In this document: piece by piece, positions 48,541 to 57,782 of the stretch | Layout: each line of letters opens with the position of its first letter | Numbering within the stretch: position 1 is the first letter of the stretch | DNA from: Flavobacteriales bacterium | GTDB taxonomy: Bacteria > Bacteroidota > Bacteroidia > Flavobacteriales > BACL11 | Assembly: GCA_002705205.1 (NCBI GenBank) | Contig: PAHP01000006.1 | Coordinates: forward strand, 1-64,000 | Length of the DNA stretch: 64,000 nt | Direction of reading: 5' to 3' | Made by a program: the position numbers and the translations under genes | The notes under the pieces: model-generated | Told to the model about the DNA's origin: nothing | The model's database searches: none | What the model saw: the letters and a program-made list of their open reading frames with translations, nothing else

Positions 48541-49959
48541 TTATTCTATAGCACATGAAGATGAATCGAAAAGATGTTTTTCTTTAATTAAATCTGCTAC
48601 CCCATCCGGAACTGATTTTTCCCATGTACCTTCTTCACATGCTTTAATCTTTCTTAGCACATCTATAGAGAAGATACTCAGTACATCAGGGTTGTATTCT
48701 AAATCTTTAATTCTTCCATTGCTCTCTAAATAGTTATACAGACCCTTAACTCTAGGGTGTATTGGTAGATTTTTTGAATTTAATAAATCAGTCTCTTGGT
48801 TTGGTTTATAAGGGTATAGATAAAATCTGATATCCCTTGTAAATATTATTCCAAAAGCTTCCATTGTTCCACCATTAAGATTTCTGTAATATCTTTCTTC
48901 AAACATGTCTATTAGATTATCTACACCTAGGATTAGCCCCATTCTTGATTTTGTATATTGAGATAGATATTCTATTATTTTATAGAATTTTTTATAGTTG
49001 GAGATCATTACAGTGTAACCTAGAGAACACAAGATGTCAGCTCTATCAAGAAAATCTCTTTCATCAACTTCACCATTAGCCTTAAGATTACTAAGAGTAA
49101 TCTCAAACAGGATTTGTATGTTACTTTTGTCAACCTTAGGATTAGCCTTAAATTCTTTTAGTCCTTTTTCCAGCATATCAATATTTACTTTTGTAACAGG
49201 TCGGAAGCTCCCTCTCATTGTAAGGATATTCTTTTTATGTAAAATGTCAGAAGGTTGCTGGTTTGAACCGTCAGGTGTAAAGATTACTGCATTAGTCATT
49301 CGTTCCTTTACTAGAGTTAGACTGAGTAATCTGTTGTCAACATCCTTAAATGCAGGTCCTATTACTTCAACCATATTAATTTCAAACTGTTCTTTTTCTA
49401 AAGAGTCGTAGGTTCTTTTTAGAATCTCTTTTGGGTCAGTTTCATTAAAACAAGCATGAAGGAGGTTTGTTCCTATAATTCCAATAGTCTCTTGTTGTAA
49501 TTTTGCATCTTGATCGTGTAGTATGACATGGATAATAAAGTCTGAAGGCTTTGCATCTGGACTGTTTTGAAACCTTAAACCAATCCACCCATGCCCTTCT
49601 ATTGTCTTTGAATAATTGGTGGTTGTAATTGTATCAGCATAAGTGAAAAATTTATTCTTTTTATGTCTTTCGTTATCTAGTCTTTTTTCAAGTAATTCAT
49701 ATTCATGGTTAAGCATTTTTTCTAGTCTGGATTTACAAACATATCTACCATCTTTTTCTTTTCCATAAATGGCATCAGAAAAGTCTCTGTCATAGGCTGA
49801 CATAGTTTTTGCAATTGTCGTAGATGCAGAGCCTGCTTTAAAGAAATTACGAGCTACCTCTTGTCCTGCTCCTATCTCAACAAATGAACCGTAAATAGTA
49901 TTATCTAGATTGATTTGTAATGCTTTTTGTCTTGCTGTTAAAACCATATTATTTGTCAT
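48541..49959 (-). CDS. Conserved protein of unknown function
   Basis: 472 aa, no signal peptide or TM; NLDNTIYGSFVEIGAGQEVARNFF, GWIGLRFQ..IIHVILHD. Confidence 0.65.
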   Translation of the reverse strand: MTNNMVLTARQKALQINLDNTIYGSFVEIGAGQEVARNFFKAGSASTTIAKTMSAYDRDFSDAIYGKEKDGRYVCKSRLEKMLNHEYELLEKRLDNERHKKNKFFTYADTITTTNYSKTIEGHGWIGLRFQNSPDAKPSDFIIHVILHDQDAKLQQETIGIIGTNLLHACFNETDPKEILKRTYDSLEKEQFEINMVEVIGPAFKDVDNRLLSLTLVKERMTNAVIFTPDGSNQQPSDILHKKNILTMRGSFRPVTKVNIDMLEKGLKEFKANPKVDKSNIQILFEITLSNLKANGEVDERDFLDRADILCSLGYTVMISNYKKFYKIIEYLSQYTKSRMGLILGVDNLIDMFEERYYRNLNGGTMEAFGIIFTRDIRFYLYPYKPNQETDLLNSKNLPIHPRVKGLYNYLESNGRIKDLEYNPDVLSIFSIDVLRKIKACEEGTWEKSVPDGVADLIKEKHLFDSSSCAIE

Positions 49960-50056
49960 GAAACAGTTTATTTAATAATTATGAGCAAATTTATGCAGAT
50001 ATTTCTTAAAAAAAGCAATTATCTATTTAATTTTACGCCCATTCATGGAAATAAAA

Positions 50057-50818
50057 ATGAGAATAACTTTATTGGGAACAGGAACTTCGCAAGGAGTGCC
50101 TGTGATTGGATGTGATTGTATTGTTTGCAAATCTCATAATTTAAAAGATAATAGGTTAAGGTCATCGGTTATGCTTGAAGTTGATAATAAGACATTAGTA
50201 ATAGATACTGGTCCAGATTTCAGACAGCAGATGTTAAGAAATAATGTGAAGGATTTAGATGCAGTCTTGTTTACACATCATCATAAAGATCATGTAGCAG
50301 GAATGGATGATGTAAGAGCTTTTAATCATAAATGGAAGAAAGTTATGGAGATTTACTGCACAAGAAAAACTGCGAATGCTTTACATATGGAGTTTCCATA
50401 TGTATTCTCAGGTAAAAAGTATCCAGGTATACCTAATGTGAATATTAATATAATTGATTCTAATCCTTTTAATATAGAAGGAATAAGTGTTATACCTCTT
50501 GATGTTTTGCATTATAAAATGCAGGTTTTTGGTTATAGAATAAATAATTTTGTTTATTTAACTGATGTAAGTGAAGTTCCAGATTCAGAAAAAGAGAAGA
50601 TGAGAGGTGCAGATTTAATTATATTAGATGCTCTTAGAAAAACTAAACATGTGTCACATCTTTCTCTAGAGGATGCGGTAAAGTTACTTGATGATCTAAA
50701 GCCAAAGAAAGCGCTATTGACTCATATCTCACACTTTATGGGTTTACATGATGAAGTGAATCAGGATTTGCCAGAGAATATTCAATTAGCTTATGATGGA
50801 CAACAGATTATTATTTAG
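50057..50818 (+). CDS. MBL-fold metallohydrolase (PhnP-like)
   Basis: LGTGTSQGVPVIGCDCIVC, FTHHHKDHVAGMDDVRAF, VYLTDVSEVP. Confidence 0.9.
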   Translation: MRITLLGTGTSQGVPVIGCDCIVCKSHNLKDNRLRSSVMLEVDNKTLVIDTGPDFRQQMLRNNVKDLDAVLFTHHHKDHVAGMDDVRAFNHKWKKVMEIYCTRKTANALHMEFPYVFSGKKYPGIPNVNINIIDSNPFNIEGISVIPLDVLHYKMQVFGYRINNFVYLTDVSEVPDSEKEKMRGADLIILDALRKTKHVSHLSLEDAVKLLDDLKPKKALLTHISHFMGLHDEVNQDLPENIQLAYDGQQIII

Positions 50819-50992
50819 GCACCAAGAATGCAAACTTTTTTAAGAATGAAAATTAGTTTAGTAATTTTATAACATATTGCTTTCATAGATGTAGCCTTCT
50901 AAATGTTATTCAGAATGTAATTGTTTCATTATATTTTTTGGGTTCCTTTTGCAAAAATATGTGTATTTTTACATAAAAATTATTCCAGAAAA

Positions 50993-53785
50993 ATGAAAAA
51001 AAATATTTTAATACTTTGTAGTGTACTTCTTTCAATTCATTTATCTGCTTCAAAGCATAATCATAATGATAAGAATGAAGTGAGATATGTTAAAGAAAAC
51101 CCAGTACTTAATCCTCAATATCAACAACTTTTAAGAAGTGGAGATTTATGGAAAAACTTTAGCTTAAATTATGCTGATTGGTTTGTGATTTTCAATGAAA
51201 AAAATCAACTACCACATAGAGCTTTTGGAGCGCCAATTCCAGTAAATGATTTAGAGGTTTTTTTAAGTTCAAATAATTTTATTTTACCTAATGATTTAAG
51301 AGAGGTCTCAGTTGTTAAGAATGATAAATATATAAATAAAAGATATGTACAGTATTATAATAATCTTGAAGTTATAGGAAGTAGTCTTTATGCTAAATTT
51401 ACTCTTAATAATGAGTTAGCTACTTTTGGTTTAGATGTATTTAATGATATTAATATAGCAACTATACCAACTATTGATCAGCAATCTGCTATTGCTAGTG
51501 CTACTGAAAATATTTCTAATGCTATTACAGATATTACTGTAGAAGAAGAACTTAAGGTGTTAGCAAATCCTAAATATAGAAGTTATAAATATCATTTAAT
51601 TTATAAAGTTTCCTTTTCTACTAGAATGATAGAGGGACCTGCTAATTATATATGCTATGTTGATGCAAATAACGGTGAGCTTTTAATGCGTAAAAATACA
51701 GTCATGTATGAAGCTCCTGCAACAGGAACAGCTACTGTATCTGGAGAGGTGTATCCAACAAATCCATATAACCCAGCAGTTACTCAGAATTTTAAATATT
51801 TAAAAGCAATCAATCAAAGCAATAACACATTTGAGTATACTGACAACAATGGCGATGTAGTCTTACCATGGAATATAGGAACACAAGTTAGATATAAGCT
51901 TGAAGGGAGATATGCTGATGTGCAGACTTCTGGTAATACTCCAGATATATTTCAGGTATTATCAGCTACAAATGCTATAAATTTTGACGGTTACTCAACC
52001 ATACAAGAAAGAACAGCCTATCAAGCAGTTAACAATATTCATGATCATTTAAAAACAGTCTTCCCAACTTATACAGGATTAGATATTCCTATGGAGACTA
52101 ATATTGACGAAACAGGAAGTTGCAATGCTTTTTATGATGGTAGCTCAATTAATTTTTATGCTGAGGGAGGTGGTTGTCACGCTACTGCCAAGATACCGGA
52201 TGTTGTTTATCACGAATATGGACACGCAATTAATGGTAATAGATATAATGGAACAAGCTGGGGGGGAGGTATGGAGAATGGTGCTATGAATGAGGGTTTT
52301 GCTGATGTTTGGGCTATCTCATTAACAGACTCTCCTGTCCTTGGTTTTGGTTGGGATTTATTAGATCCTACTATCTCTGTAAGAAGATATGATCAAAATA
52401 AGAAAGTATATCCTCAAGATTTAGTAGGTCAGGTTCATGCTGATGGAGAAATAATAGCTGGAGCATTTTGGGATACTTATCTTAATTTAGGAAGTATGTC
52501 GCAAATGCTAGATTTATTTAAATATACATATGATAGTGGAGTAGATGGACCAGATGGTACTGAAGGAGACCTCTACACAGATATTTTAATTGAGGTACTT
52601 TATGCTGATGATAATGATGGTAATTTAAGTAATGGTACGCCAAATGATGTTGCTATTGTTGATGCTTTTGCTGCACATGGTATTACTTTGCTTTCAAATG
52701 CTGTAATATCTCATAATCCAGTAAGCACATCAATTGGGAGCACACCTATTACTATTAATGCTAGTGTTGGAGTTACATATCCTTGGGCATTAGGAACTAC
52801 TAATTGCTTTTATAGATTAAATAATAGTAATTCATGGAATAATCTTTCAATGAGTGGGGCTTCTTCATTTACCACATCAATACCTGCGCAGCCAAATGGG
52901 ACTGTAATTGCTTACTATATTTCTTTGTCAGATAATTATGGTAATGAGTCAGGTGTTACACCTATAGCTTCTAATCTAGACCCTATAAATAATGCTAACT
53001 TACCTTATTTCATAATGGTAGGTTATGAATTAATGGAAGAAGAAGATTTTGATAATAACTTTACTTTCTGGCAAACAGGTGGTCCTGGAGATAATGCAAC
53101 AACAGGAATATGGGACATAGGTTCCCCAATAGGTTCTTATGGTGATCCTAATGATCCGTCATCTATTTGTCAAACAGATGCTCAACATACTCCAGGTGGG
53201 TTTCAATGTGCTTTTACAGGAAATGCATCCTCAGTTAATGATGGATTAGGTACTAATGATGTTGATGACGGGCATACAACTCTTTATTCACCTTACTATA
53301 ATTTATCATCTTATGATAATCCTGCCTTTTCTTACTATAGGTGGTACACTAATAGTCCTGCTAGTGGTGCAAATCCTGGTGCAGATTGGTGGCAAGTAAT
53401 GATTACAGATGATGGAGTAAATTGGCATTATGTAGAAAATAATATGAGCTCTGATATAAGTTGGAGGAAGTTTGCTTTTAGAGTAGCTGATTATGTAAGT
53501 TTAACTAATGATGTCCAATTAAAGTTTATTGCTTCTGATAGCTTGCGTATAGGGCAATATCTTGATGGGGGTAGTTTAATTGAGGCTGCAGTTGATGATT
53601 TGATGCTCTATGAAGCTAAAGCATCAGTATCACAAATTACTGATTTCACTGGAATAAAAACAGAGCTAATCAAAATTACTGACTTATTAGGCAGGGATGT
53701 TAAACGTATTAATACAACTGAACACACAACACTTTTTTACATCTATAGTGATGGTAGGGTAGAGAAAAGGGTTGTTATTGATTAG
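50993..53785 (+). CDS. Secreted M36/thermolysin-like zinc metalloprotease with compact C-terminal tag
   Basis: Signal peptide at ATG 50993; VYHEYGHAINGNRYNG..GAMNEGFADVWAISL (HExxH + NEGFAD); C-term FYIYSDGRVEKRVVID. Confidence 0.85.
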   Translation: MKKNILILCSVLLSIHLSASKHNHNDKNEVRYVKENPVLNPQYQQLLRSGDLWKNFSLNYADWFVIFNEKNQLPHRAFGAPIPVNDLEVFLSSNNFILPNDLREVSVVKNDKYINKRYVQYYNNLEVIGSSLYAKFTLNNELATFGLDVFNDINIATIPTIDQQSAIASATENISNAITDITVEEELKVLANPKYRSYKYHLIYKVSFSTRMIEGPANYICYVDANNGELLMRKNTVMYEAPATGTATVSGEVYPTNPYNPAVTQNFKYLKAINQSNNTFEYTDNNGDVVLPWNIGTQVRYKLEGRYADVQTSGNTPDIFQVLSATNAINFDGYSTIQERTAYQAVNNIHDHLKTVFPTYTGLDIPMETNIDETGSCNAFYDGSSINFYAEGGGCHATAKIPDVVYHEYGHAINGNRYNGTSWGGGMENGAMNEGFADVWAISLTDSPVLGFGWDLLDPTISVRRYDQNKKVYPQDLVGQVHADGEIIAGAFWDTYLNLGSMSQMLDLFKYTYDSGVDGPDGTEGDLYTDILIEVLYADDNDGNLSNGTPNDVAIVDAFAAHGITLLSNAVISHNPVSTSIGSTPITINASVGVTYPWALGTTNCFYRLNNSNSWNNLSMSGASSFTTSIPAQPNGTVIAYYISLSDNYGNESGVTPIASNLDPINNANLPYFIMVGYELMEEEDFDNNFTFWQTGGPGDNATTGIWDIGSPIGSYGDPNDPSSICQTDAQHTPGGFQCAFTGNASSVNDGLGTNDVDDGHTTLYSPYYNLSSYDNPAFSYYRWYTNSPASGANPGADWWQVMITDDGVNWHYVENNMSSDISWRKFAFRVADYVSLTNDVQLKFIASDSLRIGQYLDGGSLIEAAVDDLMLYEAKASVSQITDFTGIKTELIKITDLLGRDVKRINTTEHTTLFYIYSDGRVEKRVVID

Positions 53786-55068
53786 GATTCTTTAAACTGT
53801 CCATTATTAAAGATAGCTAATGCTTTTCCTGTAAGTTTTTCACCGATAAATGGTGTGTTTACTGATTTTGATTTTATATCATTTTTACTAAACTCCCATT
53901 CAATTTCTGGATTAAATAGGGTGATGTTTGCCGATGTTCCCTCGCTAATACTAACTTCAGGTAATTGTAGAATTTTTCTAGGATTAATTGATATTTTCTC
54001 AATTAGTTTCTCTAGCCCAATATTTGGGAGGATATATTTTCCTAAAAGTCCGAAAGCAGTTTCTAGTCCTATAATCCCATCTTTTGCATTATCAAATTCG
54101 ATTTTCTTATACTCATTGTTTATTGGACTATGGTCAGTGCTAATAACATCAATAGTTCCATTATTTAATCCTTTTATTAGTGCTGAGGTATCTTTTTTAG
54201 TCCTTAATGGAGGCATAACTTTATAGCGTGTATCAAAATTATTCACAGCTTGTTCAGTTAGAAAGAGGTTGTGGATTGTGACATCAGCTGTAATATTAAG
54301 TCCCTTGGCTTTTGCCTTTTTTATTTTATCTATACTTTTTTTTGTAGAGATATAGCTTAGGTGTAGTTTACATTTAGTATATTCACAAAGATTAAGGTCT
54401 CTATCTACCATCATTTCTTCTGCTAGTGCTGGTATTCCTCTTAATCCTAGTTGTGTGCTAATATTTCCTTCATGCATTACACCATCATTAGCTATACTTT
54501 TATCGTTTGGATAGTTCATTATTAGTGAGCTACTGTCTTTCGAATAAAGCATGGCAATTTTCATTACTTCATTTCTTTTTATTGAATTCTTATCATCAGT
54601 AAAAACTTTGCATCCTGCTTTGTTCATTTCATGCATCTCAACAATATCATTCCCTGCTCCATCTTTTGTGATATTACCAGCAGGTATGACATCTACTATA
54701 TTATCTTTTGTCGCATTTCTAATAAAGTTGATCATACTTTTGTTGTCAATAGATGGTTTATTGTTTGGCATCACCATGACCCCTGTGAAACCACCTTTCA
54801 GAGCAGCATTACTTCCTGTTTCAAGTGTTTCTTTTTGTTCGTATCCTGGTTCTCCAAAATTTGAATGTAAATCAAACCAGCCTGGAGATATATGAAGATT
54901 CTCTGCTGAATATATGAGCTCTGACCCATCTTGAACATTCTTATCGTTTGATTTAATCTTTTTTGCGATTTTATCAATTTTCCCATCTTTAATAAATACA
55001 TCGCAAATTTTATTGTTATACTTACTTTTCGGGTCAATTATTTTTGCTGATTTGATTAGTATATTCAT
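53782..55068 (-). CDS. pyrC: Dihydroorotase
   Basis: HISPGWFDLHSNFGEPGYEQKETLETGSNAALKGGFTGVMVMPN; ISTDHSPI. Confidence 0.88.
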   Translation of the reverse strand: MNILIKSAKIIDPKSKYNNKICDVFIKDGKIDKIAKKIKSNDKNVQDGSELIYSAENLHISPGWFDLHSNFGEPGYEQKETLETGSNAALKGGFTGVMVMPNNKPSIDNKSMINFIRNATKDNIVDVIPAGNITKDGAGNDIVEMHEMNKAGCKVFTDDKNSIKRNEVMKIAMLYSKDSSSLIMNYPNDKSIANDGVMHEGNISTQLGLRGIPALAEEMMVDRDLNLCEYTKCKLHLSYISTKKSIDKIKKAKAKGLNITADVTIHNLFLTEQAVNNFDTRYKVMPPLRTKKDTSALIKGLNNGTIDVISTDHSPINNEYKKIEFDNAKDGIIGLETAFGLLGKYILPNIGLEKLIEKISINPRKILQLPEVSISEGTSANITLFNPEIEWEFSKNDIKSKSVNTPFIGEKLTGKALAIFNNGQFKES

Positions 55069-57083
55069 AGTTTGATAATTTTAATAATTAGGATTTCTAA
55101 TGCAAAGAATAGTAGTGAAAGAAGTAATGATATTTTCCAATATTCCTTTCCATTTTTGTATTCTTTTATTGTGTTAGATAATTGTTTGTTACTAGAAGAG
55201 AGTAGACTGACATTTGCGATTCTATTTTCAGATATATAGTTATTTAATTGCTTGTAAGACCATGCATTGGTTCGGCTTTCTTTATTATTATAATTAAAAG
55301 CAAATTTATCTACAATCTTATTATTGTATTTCAAGCTGTAAATACCATTTTTATTTATTTGGTTATGCATCTCAAGAACTTGCTTTCCGTTTTTGTTTAT
55401 TGGTGTTGGTATTATATCAATCTCATTACCAATAATATGTGGGGTTTCTTTTTTTATGTTTTTATAGTTACTATTAACTTTATCATCTCTATCAATAATA
55501 TAATAGGGAGCATCAATCTGTATTGATGCAGTCGCCATATTAATAAATGTAGGCACAAATAATGCATGCTTTGTAAAATTATTATAATTAAGATCTAATG
55601 GGCTAGAAAGTTGGTAGATAGTTCCCTTTCCTTTATTATATAAGCTTAAGAAATCTTTTTGATTTGAAAAACCAATAATTTGTGTGCTAAGTTTATTATT
55701 ATTTATTTTGTAATATTCTTTACAGATAGGATAATTTATCTGTTTTAATTCCTCTTTAAATACATTCTTGTAAATAGAATGTTCTAAGGTAAATTTATTA
55801 ATCTTTATCTCATTCTTAATACTTTTTGATATTAAGTTAATGTCCAAAGACTTTAACATTAAATTATAAGATGAGAAATTATTTAAACCTGCAGGAGGAA
55901 TGATGAGCAGGCTTCCATTATTTTCTAGATATACTTCTATTGCACTTAGCAGGCCGCTACTTAATTCAGACACTTCGTTAAATATTATAAAATTTTGTTT
56001 TGCTAAAGTGTTGTAGTTTATATTTTCTGTATTAAATGATGTGTAATTAAATAAAGAAGTGTCAGCCCCAAATAATGATCCTAAGGCTGTATTTTCATTC
56101 TTTTCATTTATTGTTAGAACATTTATTTTATTATTTCTGTATAATGTAAAATATAAATTATTATCAAAGGATATAGGTGAGTCATGTGTTCTGATCTCTC
56201 CTGAAATTATTTGATTGTTTTGATTAGAGAATTTTAAGGTTATCTCTTTTTTCTCATTCGATGAGAGGTTAATGTATTGTTGAGATCTTTGTTTATTGTC
56301 AATATATAAAAAAAGCACTTCATCTAGGATATCTTTCTTACTTGTATTACTAATAATTACTTTAAGTTCAGTCTCATTATCTGACATAAATATTGGGCTG
56401 TTAATAAAGCAGCTATCTATACTAATATTCTTGAGCTCATTATTTTTGATACACACAAGAGTTGTCTTGTTGTCAGTTTTTAGCTTATTTAAGCCATCAA
56501 TGTCTATGGTTTTTTTCTGAAAATCTGAGATTATATAAAGGTGATTTCTTTCTGAATTAAGAAGATTTATTCTTGAGATGATATCTGAAATTCCCTTTTG
56601 TCTTGAAGAGGCTTGGATATGATCAATTTGATCTTGGATAGTATTAATACTATAGCTAATATTGTCACTAGCGTTAAAGTTATTAGTAATTAAGTGAAAT
56701 TGATTATCTGATGAATATGCTTGAATGATATCTTTTGATATATTTTTAGCTAAGTTTAATAAGTTTCCTTCTCCATAATCGACATCCATACTAAGAGAAT
56801 TATCAATATATATAAAGATATTATTTGTTTCTATATTGTCTGATTTTGGGATATATGGTTTTGAAAAAGCAAGAACTAAGAATGTAATTGCTAGAATTCT
56901 ACTCGTCAGTATTAATAAATTCTTTAACTGTGCTCTTTTCTTTCTCTTTTCTTTAATTTCTGTTAAAAAACGGATACTACTAAAATAGATTTTCTTGTGT
57001 TTTCTTAGATTAAAGAGGTGAATGAGAATAGGAATTGCTATTGCAAATAAGGCATAAAGCAGCTGTGGGTTTTGATATCTCAT
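55065..57083 (-). CDS. BatA/VWA-domain membrane protein
   Basis: N-term YALFAIAIPILIHLFNLRKHKKIYFSSIRFL; VWA-like FIYIDNSLSMDVDY; C-term TM. Confidence 0.85.
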   Translation of the reverse strand: MRYQNPQLLYALFAIAIPILIHLFNLRKHKKIYFSSIRFLTEIKEKRKKRAQLKNLLILTSRILAITFLVLAFSKPYIPKSDNIETNNIFIYIDNSLSMDVDYGEGNLLNLAKNISKDIIQAYSSDNQFHLITNNFNASDNISYSINTIQDQIDHIQASSRQKGISDIISRINLLNSERNHLYIISDFQKKTIDIDGLNKLKTDNKTTLVCIKNNELKNISIDSCFINSPIFMSDNETELKVIISNTSKKDILDEVLFLYIDNKQRSQQYINLSSNEKKEITLKFSNQNNQIISGEIRTHDSPISFDNNLYFTLYRNNKINVLTINEKNENTALGSLFGADTSLFNYTSFNTENINYNTLAKQNFIIFNEVSELSSGLLSAIEVYLENNGSLLIIPPAGLNNFSSYNLMLKSLDINLISKSIKNEIKINKFTLEHSIYKNVFKEELKQINYPICKEYYKINNNKLSTQIIGFSNQKDFLSLYNKGKGTIYQLSSPLDLNYNNFTKHALFVPTFINMATASIQIDAPYYIIDRDDKVNSNYKNIKKETPHIIGNEIDIIPTPINKNGKQVLEMHNQINKNGIYSLKYNNKIVDKFAFNYNNKESRTNAWSYKQLNNYISENRIANVSLLSSSNKQLSNTIKEYKNGKEYWKISLLLSLLFFALEILIIKIIKL

Positions 57084-57131
57084 CAAAGTGCAAAAATAAA
57101 CTATTCTTATAAGATAGTCCTGTTTTTTACA

Positions 57132-57782
57132 TTAAATTATTTTTCCATCCTTTATCTCAAGCTTTCTGCTTGCCAAGTTTGCTAAGGTGTTATTATGAGT
57201 AATTATAACAAAAGTTTGTTGCATTTCTTGATTTAGTCTTAGGAATAAGCTGTGTAGTTCTTCTGCATTCTTAGAGTCTAGATTTCCAGATGGTTCATCT
57301 GCCAGTACAATAGAAGGGGAGTTAATAAGAGCACGAGCTACTGCTACTCTTTGCTGTTCTCCTCCAGATAACTCATCGGGTTTATGGTTTGCTCTTTCTT
57401 TTATTCCGAGTAGATTAAGCAATTCTAACCCTTTTTCTTTTGCTTTATTTTTGTTACTTCCTGAAATATAGGCGGGTAAGCAAACATTTTCTAGTGCCGT
57501 GAACTCAGCTAGTAAGTTATGGAACTGAAAAACAAAACCAATCTCTTGGTTTCTGAAAAATGCAATTTCTTTTTCTGATAGATTGTGTATTTCTTGACCA
57601 TTTATTTCTAATGAACCTTCTTGAATATTATCAAGTGTTCCAAGTAGTTGTAATAAAGTAGTTTTTCCTGCTCCTGAAGCCCCTACAATACTTACAAACT
57701 CGCCTTTATTAATATGGAGATTAACACCTTTTAATACTTTTAGGTTGCCATAGGAATAATGTATGTTCTTTGCTTTTATCAT
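57132..57782 (-). CDS. ABC transporter ATP-binding protein, LolD/MacB-type
   Basis: GASGAGKTTLLQLLGTLD, FQFHNLLAEFTALENV, LSGGEQQRVAVARAL, LADEPSGNLD. Confidence 0.92.
   Translation of the reverse strand: MIKAKNIHYSYGNLKVLKGVNLHINKGEFVSIVGASGAGKTTLLQLLGTLDNIQEGSLEINGQEIHNLSEKEIAFFRNQEIGFVFQFHNLLAEFTALENVCLPAYISGSNKNKAKEKGLELLNLLGIKERANHKPDELSGGEQQRVAVARALINSPSIVLADEPSGNLDSKNAEELHSLFLRLNQEMQQTFVIITHNNTLANLASRKLEIKDGKII

Noticed and set aside
49034-49411. Plus-strand 125-aa ORF antisense to the 472-aa conserved protein
   Set aside because: Shadow ORF without recognisable features.
54551-54895. Overlapping plus-strand ORFs antisense to pyrC (also 54631-54864 and 53855-54226)
   Set aside because: All inside well-supported dihydroorotase; mutually overlapping frames argue for chance.
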